From Celeribacter neptunius (lineage in GTDB: Bacteria; Pseudomonadota; Alphaproteobacteria; Rhodobacterales; Rhodobacteraceae): a stretch of DNA of 64,000 nucleotides. The DNA is taken from positions 984,395 to 1,048,394 of the forward strand of contig NZ_FORH01000001.1 in the NCBI RefSeq assembly GCF_900113955.1. The letters are read 5' to 3'. Position numbers and translations under genes: made by a program. The notes below the pieces were generated by a model. It made no database searches. It was not told where the DNA came from and worked only from the letters and a program-made list of their open reading frames with translations. Positions 55,353-61,882 of the stretch are shown here, piece after piece (position 1 is the stretch's first letter; the number at the start of each line of letters is the position of its first letter).

Positions 55353-55980
55353 TCAGCCTCGCTTTCAGGCCGTGCAGCTTGTTTCGATCAAAGGCCGGGT
55401 CGTGTCCAAGCTCTTCAATCTCTTTCAGGCGTTCCGGCGTGTAATCATTTGCTTGCGGTGCGGGGTCTTCCTCTGCGCTGCCGTGAATGGCTTTCAACAT
55501 GGCAAGCTTGCCTTTGAAGGCTTCGGTGATCTCGGTCGGTGTTGCCGCCCATGTTTCTTGCGGCGTCCAGCCAAGCCAGCCCGTGCCGATCTGGTAAAGC
55601 TCTGCGTAGGCGTCAGACCATGAGAGCGCTTTGCCGGTCTTCTTGGGTGTCTCTGCGCCCTGTCCTTCATCATCGCCGGTGGGGTTCAGGAACCTGCTCA
55701 GGAGCGCCACACAGGGGCCTTCCAGAGTCGCCTTGATCTGTTTGAGGGGTTTACCCTCCAGAGAAGACAAAAGAGCCTCAGCGGCAACGTGGGACACCGC
55801 TGAGGCTCGAATGAGCGTTTGCACCGTGTTCAAGTGGAATTGGTCGAAGTGAAGGAGAAAGCCCGACCAACCGTTATACAAACGCTCAAGGGTCATCGCA
55901 GCCCGCAAGGTCGGTCGCAGAGTCACGACATGACCACCGTGACGAACTGTGACCTCTTCCAAGCGGGCGAGCGGTGTCAT
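55345..55980 (-). CDS. Tail assembly chaperone-like protein
   Basis: 211 residues. VRHGGHVVTLRPTLRAAMTL at the start and YQIGTGWLGWTPQETWAATP with TEITEAFKGKLAMLKAIHG in the C-terminal half recall tail-chaperone proteins of alphaproteobacterial phages, whose products bind the tape measure. The similarity is by pattern, not alignment. It lies 3 bp after the capsid stop and overlaps HNH, far from the tape measure gene, which is unusual. Confidence 0.55.
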   Translation of the reverse strand: MTPLARLEEVTVRHGGHVVTLRPTLRAAMTLERLYNGWSGFLLHFDQFHLNTVQTLIRASAVSHVAAEALLSSLEGKPLKQIKATLEGPCVALLSRFLNPTGDDEGQGAETPKKTGKALSWSDAYAELYQIGTGWLGWTPQETWAATPTEITEAFKGKLAMLKAIHGSAEEDPAPQANDYTPERLKEIEELGHDPAFDRNKLHGLKARLNA

Positions 55981-55983
55981 GGC

Positions 55984-57516
55984 TTATGCAGCCATGAGCA
56001 ACTTACGGAACGCAGTCGGACGCACGACACCGGCACCAACGCGGCGGCGGGCATGGTAACGCATCAAACCGGATGTGCGCACTGTGTAGGGGTCGGCCAT
56101 CACAGCGAGAGACAGGCGGTCATAAATGCGGTAGCCGCGTTTGAAGTCACCGAAGATGATCGGTTCGGCACCGTCTGCCACGTCAGGCATGTCCACAGCT
56201 TCGACCACCGGGCGACCGAGGATCGTCTCAGGTTGACCGGACTGATAGGACGGCTGCCACAGATAGTTGCCGTTGCCGTCTTTCATGGTGCGGATCGTGG
56301 CGAGGGTCGCGCCGTTCATGACGAACGTCCCGGCGTTCCGGTAGGTCGCCGGGAGCGCATACATCATCGCGATAAGAGCGTCAGCATCGAGGTCGGTCGC
56401 GTGACCGTTCGAGGTCGCGGCGATATTGGTGTCTTGCATAAAACCGGACGGCTCAAGAGCGGTGCTGCCGTTCACGAATGACAGGGCTTCTTTCTGACCG
56501 AAGTCTTCGGACAGGGCGAGATTGACCTCACCGAGAACGTTCGCACTGTCTTCTGCAAGTTGAAGCGACAGGTCCACATAGGTCGCCATTTCCTTGATCG
56601 CCAGTTCACCTTGATCAAAGGTCGGCTCACTGCCGGTGCGGGTATCGGTTTCACCAACCCAAACGGCATTGGTCACAGAGGTCCGTTTCGGCAAAAGAAC
56701 GGTATGGGACGCGGTGGTGCGCACATCGGCAATGCCACGGATCGGCGAGAACTCGACAAGGTTGCGAATGAACTCGCTCGAAGTATCTTCCGGTGCGAGC
56801 ACATAGTTCGGATTGTCGTTCGCAACGGTCAGCGATTTCTTTTCGGCGTCGTTGCCTTGCAGGTAAGAGACGAACGCTTTCTGTTCGGGCTTCTGACCGT
56901 TCACAATAGCCGGTGCGCCGGTCGGGCGGTTCGATTTGGCTTCCAGAGCGTCAAGACGCGCGTTCACGCGGTCGAAAGCTTTGGTGTCCATTTGCGGTGC
57001 ATTGGCCGGTGCCGCTTTGGCTTCCGGCTCATTGGTTTCGATGTCTTCGTTTTCCATGAGAATTTCCTTGTTCAAATTTGAAGATTTTAAAGAGGTGATC
57101 TGCGCCCCCGGATGAGCCGGAACGGCAACAATGCTGATTTCGTGAAGTTCAAGCGCAGTAATCTTGCGCCCCTTGCCCACGCGCTTTGCGTCTTTTGTGA
57201 AGAACCCAATGGAAAGCCCTGAGATCGCACCTGATTTTACCATCGCGCGCACTTCACGGGCGCGTTCAACGTCTTCGATCAGAAGACGCCCCTTCACGGT
57301 CAAACCGGCGTCGGTTTCTGTCAGTTCATCCCAGACGCCCACCACCTGCGCTTGGTCGTGAGCGAAGAGCATGGGAAGGGTTTTCGGACCTGAGAACGCG
57401 CCCTTTTCGATCACATCGCCCACGCGGTCGGCAGAGCCGAACGGCCACGCAATGCCGGTGATCTCGCCCGTGTCCGTGACGCTCAGGTCGGCTTTGATTT
57501 CGAGACGGTCGGTCAT
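55984..57516 (-). CDS. Fused HK97-type prohead protease and major capsid protein
   Basis: 510 residues joining two proteins normally separate. Residues 1-~145 are the prohead protease: IAWPFGSADRVGDVIEKGAF, catalytic His53 in LFAHD, the serine motif SGAISGLSIGFFT (Ser99/Ser102 region) and HEISIVAVPAHPGA. From ~154 comes the HK97-fold capsid protein, with a helical delta-like region (~165-215) and the shell domain (RTTASHTVLLPKRTSVTNAV, DLSLQLAEDSANVLGEVNLA, FGDFKRGYRIYDRLSLAVM). An internal ATG at 57057 (residue 154) has AAGGAA six bases upstream, so free capsid protein can be made from the same gene. Its start overlaps the previous stop (ATGA). Confidence 0.92.
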   Translation of the reverse strand: MTDRLEIKADLSVTDTGEITGIAWPFGSADRVGDVIEKGAFSGPKTLPMLFAHDQAQVVGVWDELTETDAGLTVKGRLLIEDVERAREVRAMVKSGAISGLSIGFFTKDAKRVGKGRKITALELHEISIVAVPAHPGAQITSLKSSNLNKEILMENEDIETNEPEAKAAPANAPQMDTKAFDRVNARLDALEAKSNRPTGAPAIVNGQKPEQKAFVSYLQGNDAEKKSLTVANDNPNYVLAPEDTSSEFIRNLVEFSPIRGIADVRTTASHTVLLPKRTSVTNAVWVGETDTRTGSEPTFDQGELAIKEMATYVDLSLQLAEDSANVLGEVNLALSEDFGQKEALSFVNGSTALEPSGFMQDTNIAATSNGHATDLDADALIAMMYALPATYRNAGTFVMNGATLATIRTMKDGNGNYLWQPSYQSGQPETILGRPVVEAVDMPDVADGAEPIIFGDFKRGYRIYDRLSLAVMADPYTVRTSGLMRYHARRRVGAGVVRPTAFRKLLMAA

Positions 57517-57890
57517 GCCGCGACACTCAGGGAAGCCCCCAGATCACCGGTCGCGGCGACTTCGGTCTCTTCATCTTTGGCGCTCACACCGCTCCAACGG
57601 GCTTCCATGATCTCGAATGCGAGCGGGAAGACCTCAGACAGCGGACGGTTTGCGGCGTAGGCGTCACAGAGACGTTTCGCGTCTTCCGGGTCAGCACCGC
57701 CACCGATTAGACCGAGGCGAATGACCTCTGTGAGAAGGTTCACCGGATAGGCACCATTCACGAACTGGAAATAGAGCGCACCGACACCAAGGCCGGTAAT
57801 CCGTTCAAGTTCAGCAAGCATGGGATCGGTCAGGCAAAAGGCGTGGTCGCGATCACCGAAAAAGCCGGTGTAGGTAATCTGTTCATTCAT
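57513..57890 (-). CDS. GTA-gp10/TAC-like protein
   Basis: 125 residues: FCLTDPMLAELERITGLGVG, LTEVIRLGLIGGGADPEDAK, plus NRPLSEVFPLAFEIMEARWS. The pattern of a short beta strand, LaELE...G, then RLGLxGGGxxxxxA fits the small tail-chaperone-like protein found in gene transfer agents and related phages (GTA gp10/TAC_11 type). It is coupled on both sides by overlaps with portal and capsid genes, an unusual position. Confidence 0.65.
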   Translation of the reverse strand: MNEQITYTGFFGDRDHAFCLTDPMLAELERITGLGVGALYFQFVNGAYPVNLLTEVIRLGLIGGGADPEDAKRLCDAYAANRPLSEVFPLAFEIMEARWSGVSAKDEETEVAATGDLGASLSVAA

Positions 57891-59070
57891 TGGAAATGTC
57901 TTCTTTCTCAGGCGCGGAAATTGCGCCGGTTGTCGTGTAAGGGTTCTGCAATTCGTTGCCGTTGGCGTGGGGCTGCAAATTCAGCCCTGCCCGCACTTCA
58001 TTCGCAGTCATGACACCCATGCTGCGATATTGGCCGTAAGCGGCGGCACGGGCGGCGGTGTCGGTCGTGGTGAGATCATCGGTCACGAACTCCGCATAAA
58101 GCTCACGGCGCTCTTCCGGCGTCAGGAGACAACGCGCATAAGCCCATGCCCAATTGGTCAGCCACGGTTTGAGCGTCACTTGAAGGAACTGGCGCGCCAT
58201 TTCTTCGGTGTTCGACCATGTGCCACGGGTCAGCTCGAAAAGCATCGTGGGCGGGACACGGAAGACACGGGCGATTTCTCGGATTTGTTCGAGGCGGTTC
58301 TCGGCGAACTGTGCGTCGGTGAGCGTCATCGTCACCGCCTCATAGCTCATGCCCTCGTCAAGAATGGCCGTGCCGCCGGAATTGCCGGAACCATGTGCAG
58401 CGGTCCAGCTTGTCGCCAGATTGCGTTTGGCTTCATCACCAAGGGCTTTCTCGGATTTGATGATGCCGCCGGGTTTGCCACCATTGGCGAAGAGGCGCGC
58501 GATATGAGCCTCAAAGGCAAGCGCAAGCCCGATAGCCTCGCGACCGAGAACAATCGGTGAGACACCACCAAAGGCTTCAACGTGTAGAATGTCTGTGAAT
58601 GTGTAGCGGCGCGGACCGTCTGCATGTTGCACGATGTAGGTGGGTTCGCCGTAACTATCTGTTTCGATCTGCAAGGCGGAAGGCTCAATGCGGTGAAGCT
58701 CAACCGGGTCGCCAATGCCGTTGCGCACCACCAAAGCACAGCCACGACCGTAAAGAAGCGCGTCGGTCGTCAGTTGCTCGCGAAGAGCTTGCGCAGACGT
58801 CCACGGGTTCGCTTCGTCGTGCATGAGCTTATACGCGGGATGATCGGTAACAGACGCCCTACCCTCGCGCTCATAGAGCTTCACAGGCAAGCTGCCGACC
58901 GTCTCAGAGATCAGAGAGACCGCACAGGCCACCGCAGGAACGCGCATGGCGGACTCTGACGTGACGGTCTGACCAGTGATTGAAGGCGTAATGTTGAAAA
59001 TGGGGAAAGCGGCGGACGTCGAAACGCCCACCGCCTTCTTAGTAAATCTTGAAAGGACTTTTTGAAACAC
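57883..59070 (-). CDS. Phage portal protein (HK97 family)
   Basis: 395 residues. SESAMRVPAVACAVSLISET, GSLPVKLYEREGR, HPAYKLMHDEANPWTSAQAL, LLYGRGCALVVRNGIG, HVEAFGGVSPIVLGREAI, then RVFRVPPTMLFELTRGTWSN and EEMARQFLQVTLKPWL: the full HK97-type portal profile. It forms the dodecameric DNA gate at one capsid vertex. The likely start is GTG 59070, with no obvious ribosome site. A small dyad GGTAT-CATA-ATACC (59098-59111) lies upstream. Confidence 0.94.
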   Translation of the reverse strand: MFQKVLSRFTKKAVGVSTSAAFPIFNITPSITGQTVTSESAMRVPAVACAVSLISETVGSLPVKLYEREGRASVTDHPAYKLMHDEANPWTSAQALREQLTTDALLYGRGCALVVRNGIGDPVELHRIEPSALQIETDSYGEPTYIVQHADGPRRYTFTDILHVEAFGGVSPIVLGREAIGLALAFEAHIARLFANGGKPGGIIKSEKALGDEAKRNLATSWTAAHGSGNSGGTAILDEGMSYEAVTMTLTDAQFAENRLEQIREIARVFRVPPTMLFELTRGTWSNTEEMARQFLQVTLKPWLTNWAWAYARCLLTPEERRELYAEFVTDDLTTTDTAARAAAYGQYRSMGVMTANEVRAGLNLQPHANGNELQNPYTTTGAISAPEKEDISNE

Positions 59071-59161
59071 GAACTAAAAACACTTGAACTAAATAACGGT
59101 ATCATAATACCCCATTAAGCGCATAATGTGAATCCCTGTTCGAAAGAAAGTTTCAGGAGAT

Positions 59162-60739
59162 TTAGGTGAGATCGTATGCCGGTAGCTGATTGATCGCGTT
59201 GACCTTGGTCGCAAGCGTCACGTCGCCGTAGTTGTCGCCCGCAGTCTTTCCGGCGTGTCCTTGAATTGCATCGGCCACACGGTCAGAGATACCAAGCTCA
59301 CGGCATTGCGTTTTCAGCCGGTGCCGCCATGCGTGGTTTGGTTGCGCAAGATCATCAGGCGTCAGCTTTTCAGCGCGAAGCCATTCTGAAAGCTGGTTCG
59401 AGATACGAACCGCCTTTTGCAAATACTTCGCCGGATCGGTCCCATTGTGGAACAAGGGACCATTGCCAGAGGCTTCCACAAACGCCGGAAAACCCTCTTT
59501 GACGATCTGAGGGTGCAAAGGCACGTCACGATAGCCGCCAGCCTTCACAGTGCCCGCCTCTGGCGTGATACGGATTACCCAGACGTCACCCTCTTGCCGC
59601 ACATCCTCTTTCCGAAGCTGTGTGATCTCAGTGACCCGTGCGCCGGTGAAAGCACAGATGATAGGAACCCAACGTTTAGCGGCGACCAATTGCGGCTTTT
59701 CGCGAACCCTGCCCCATGCGTCTTCGTTTGGTTCATATGACCTAGAGGCTTTGAGCACCTTAACAGCTTCCGTGTCGGTGTAGCCCTTCTCACGGGTCAC
59801 AACCCGTTTTTGCTTGCTTTGCTTCACCGTCGCAGCGACATTCTCGGAAAGGCGCTCATTCTCAAACGCCCACTGCAACAGCGAGCGCACCGTTGAAAGG
59901 TAGACCGTGCTCACGGTTGTTGCCGACTTGCTTTTCAGAAGATCGTCACGCCATGCAATCACGTCCTTACGGGTGATTTTGGCCGCGTCGTCATGTTTGA
60001 GAAATTTGCGAAGGTTCTCAATTACCGTGGTGAGGCGCTTGCCCCCATCCTTCATGGAACCGGCTTGTTTGCGCATCGCCACATAATCAGACCAAAGGCG
60101 TTTAATGCTCACCGGCTCTGGCGTGTCTTGCGGGGGCTGTGCGTCTCTAATGATCGGCGCGCTAGGTGTGCCGGTAAAATCGCCTTCGTCGCGCTCTGCA
60201 ACCCGTCCTAAAGCCTCTAGCTCTGCACTACACAGCGCACGGGCAATCACACGCCATTCATCGCTTCCGATCTCCGCAGCGAGGTTGCCAGCCGCCCGGA
60301 ACCGTTCAACCTGATAGCCGACCAATTCCGACAACTCTGCATCGTCGGCACGTCCAGCAACCGCATTGCGAAGCCGCGAAACTAGGTCATCATCAATACC
60401 AACGTTTGCATATCGGCGATCATTCCTAAGTTCGTCATCAAAGGCGAGGCGCTGCGTGTAGTGGCTGTGCGCGATCTGTTGCGGCGTCAGGATGTAGCGA
60501 GGATCAGGCGCAATGTTCCGCCCGGTCTGTTGCGCATACATTCGTTCGGCGTCCGCGATCTCGCGTTGATGGTTCGCCACGGCACCCGGCAAAAGCTTGA
60601 GCGCTTGGCGGTAGTCACCACCGAGAGGGGTTCGCAGTTCCCACTTATTACTAAAGAAACCCCGAAGGTGTTGCGGCACAACTACCCGTGCATGATAACG
60701 CCCCGACCGATTCACTAAATGACGAACTTTTCCGGCCAT
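59162..60739 (-). CDS. Tyrosine integrase of the element
   Basis: 525 residues; integrates the element into tRNA-Val. The N-terminal ~1-70 is a DUF6538-like arm-binding region (HLVNRSGRYHARVVVPQHLR), a core-binding SAM-like domain spans ~210-300, and the catalytic domain follows. Active residues: Arg368 in AFTGARVTEITQL, Lys399 in GTVKAGGYRDVPL, His469 and Arg472 in NHAWRHRLKTQC, His495 in IQGHAGKTAGDN and the nucleophile Tyr504 in DNYGDV. The gene starts 90 bp from attR and points into the element. Confidence 0.95.
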   Translation of the reverse strand: MAGKVRHLVNRSGRYHARVVVPQHLRGFFSNKWELRTPLGGDYRQALKLLPGAVANHQREIADAERMYAQQTGRNIAPDPRYILTPQQIAHSHYTQRLAFDDELRNDRRYANVGIDDDLVSRLRNAVAGRADDAELSELVGYQVERFRAAGNLAAEIGSDEWRVIARALCSAELEALGRVAERDEGDFTGTPSAPIIRDAQPPQDTPEPVSIKRLWSDYVAMRKQAGSMKDGGKRLTTVIENLRKFLKHDDAAKITRKDVIAWRDDLLKSKSATTVSTVYLSTVRSLLQWAFENERLSENVAATVKQSKQKRVVTREKGYTDTEAVKVLKASRSYEPNEDAWGRVREKPQLVAAKRWVPIICAFTGARVTEITQLRKEDVRQEGDVWVIRITPEAGTVKAGGYRDVPLHPQIVKEGFPAFVEASGNGPLFHNGTDPAKYLQKAVRISNQLSEWLRAEKLTPDDLAQPNHAWRHRLKTQCRELGISDRVADAIQGHAGKTAGDNYGDVTLATKVNAINQLPAYDLT

Positions 60740-60752
60740 TTTTAAATCCCGT

Positions 60753-60820
60753 TTGTAACCAAAGTTGTAACCTTGAAACGGACATAAGCCCTTATTTGCA
60801 AGGGTTTTCTTTGATTACAA
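60753..60820. promoter_or_regulatory. Candidate integrase arm-type sites, right end
   Basis: TTGTAACC occurs at 60753-60760 and 60765-60772 (12-bp spacing), plus TTGTAATC inverted at 60813-60820. The octamer is also present inside attL. A small hairpin CCCTT-ATTTGC-AAGGG with trailing T (60789-60808) lies between them. Confidence 0.55.
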
Positions 60821-60828
60821 AGGGATAG

Positions 60829-60853
60829 GATGGTGGGTGATAAGAGATTTGAA
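60829..60853. repeat. attR, 25-bp direct repeat
   Basis: Identical to 43831-43855. It covers the 3' end of tRNA-Val from the CCA-encoding bases through the T-loop, so integration keeps the tRNA whole. Confidence 0.95.
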
Positions 60854-60905
60854 CTCCTGACATCTTCGATGTGAACGAAGCGCTCTACCACTGAGCTAAT
60901 CACCC
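60831..60905 (-). tRNA. tRNA-Val (CAC)
   Basis: 75 nt including encoded CCA. Acceptor GGGTGAT pairs with ATCACCC, discriminator A. The anticodon stem-loop CTTCG-TTCACAT-CGAAG has anticodon CAC (plus strand 60871-60873), reading GUG. T arm AGGAG-TTCAAAT-CTCTT. It is the integration target of the element, and stays complete because attR restores its 3' end. Confidence 0.96.
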
Positions 60906-61056
60906 AAGGGTCACTGTCACCAGTGATCCGGTGGCGCGGTTTCTAGCCTCTGGCTTGCGGGAGCGCAAGAGGGTTTTTCGAAAAATTCCGCACCTGAGTT
61001 TGCAGGCAGGAGACCGGCGCAGAGATGGCACCGATCCCGGCCTCGCGACACGGGTC

Positions 61057-61503
61057 TCAGCGCTCTTCGCTGGCGCTGCCCTCCGCGTCCTCGGCGTCCG
61101 GCGTCTCGTTCAGCATCGCCTTGGAGCGGCGCAGCTTGGCGATGATTACATGGGCACCGGTCGCCTCTTTCTGGCGATTCACGGAAATCTTGCCCAGGGG
61201 CGGCAGGTTGAGCTCCGTACCCTCCTGAAGCGCATCGCCGATGATTTTCAACGTTGCTACCATCGCCTTTTTGGCCTCGGAGCGTTTGACGCCCGACAGC
61301 TCGGCAACTTTTTCGATCATCTCTTTCTTTTTCATGGTTTCGACCACACTGGTTTTGGGCGCTTGGACCGGCGCGGGAGCGGCGCTCACGGCGATGGTCT
61401 TTTGCGGCGCGGGTTTCGGTTTCGCCGAGGCGGCAGGTGCTTTGCGCTGAGGCGTTTTTCTTGCCGTCCCGGTCGCTTTCGATGCGGATTTCCGCGGTGC
61501 CAT
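61057..61503 (-). CDS. HU family DNA-binding protein with basic N-terminal tail
   Basis: 148 residues. The first ~50 are a low-complexity Lys/Pro/Ala tail (PRKSASKATGTARKTPQRKA), then a HU/IHF-fold domain: MKKKEMIEKVAELSGVKRSE, AKKAMVATLKIIGDALQEGT, LNLPPLGKISVNRQKE with a reduced DNA-binding arm, and an acidic end (PDAEDAEGSASEER). Histone-H1-like tails on HU occur in several bacteria. It is probably nucleoid-associated. It lies between lon and tRNA-Val, the usual Rhodobacterales order, though that order more often shows a ~90-residue HU; this is a divergent paralogue. Confidence 0.85.
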   Translation of the reverse strand: MAPRKSASKATGTARKTPQRKAPAASAKPKPAPQKTIAVSAAPAPVQAPKTSVVETMKKKEMIEKVAELSGVKRSEAKKAMVATLKIIGDALQEGTELNLPPLGKISVNRQKEATGAHVIIAKLRRSKAMLNETPDAEDAEGSASEER

Positions 61504-61780
61504 GGAAGCCCCTTTCTGGACGTCCCGGTCTGAAACGCCGATCTGGATGTTGCGGGGTCATTTGCCCTCACAAGACTCTTAACGCCGGAGCCGCGCCGCG
61601 CGCAAATGGGAATTTTCGAAATCGTTTCCCCAGCGTGAAGCGCGTGGAAAATGCATCATTCTCAACAGGTTTTGCTCAACAGCCGCCCATCCGCAAAGGC
61701 TCCCGGTATCGCCATGAGCCCCATGTCGCCCACACCAAGGGACACGCCATGAAACCCACACAAAGAAAACCACGGAAAGA

Positions 61781-61807
61781 AAAAGCCGGCCCTCAAGGCC
61801 GGCTTTT
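61781..61807 (-). terminator. Rho-independent terminator of lon
   Basis: AAAAGCCGGCC-CTCAA-GGCCGGCTTTT is an 11-bp stem; on the minus strand TTTTTCTTTC follows. It lies 76 bp past the lon stop. In the rest of 61504-61882 (380 bp) I see no gene; it should hold the HU promoter. Confidence 0.9.
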
Positions 61808-61882
61808 CCGAATGTCATATCCGGCGCAGGATCAACCGTCCCCGGGCCCCTGCCCGGCGCGTGATCTCGCCGCGTTCAGGGC

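Larger units (their letters stand above)
43831..60853 (-). mobile_element. Integrated prophage-like / satellite-like element in tRNA-Val(CAC)
   Basis: About 17.0 kb bounded by identical 25-bp repeats, the right one forming the 3' end of tRNA-Val. Nearly all genes run right to left from the integrase. Right to left: integrase, portal, tail-chaperone-like, protease-capsid fusion, second tail-chaperone-like, HNH, four accessory genes, connector, gp10-like, DUF3168, adaptor, TerS, TerL, tape measure, then an iteron-like region and early genes (RHH, two unknowns, a small protein, RecA/DnaB-like ATPase). Heads and DNA packaging appear complete. Tail tube, tip, fibres, holin, endolysin and a CI-like repressor are not recognised. 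Left-end genes are AT-richer. It is either a reduced siphophage or a capsid-forming satellite. Confidence 0.93.

Noticed and set aside
43831-60853. Gene transfer agent cluster
   Set aside because: Although some proteins resemble GTA components, there are an integrase, att repeats in a tRNA and a replication-like region, none of which belongs to the GTA locus, and the gene order differs.
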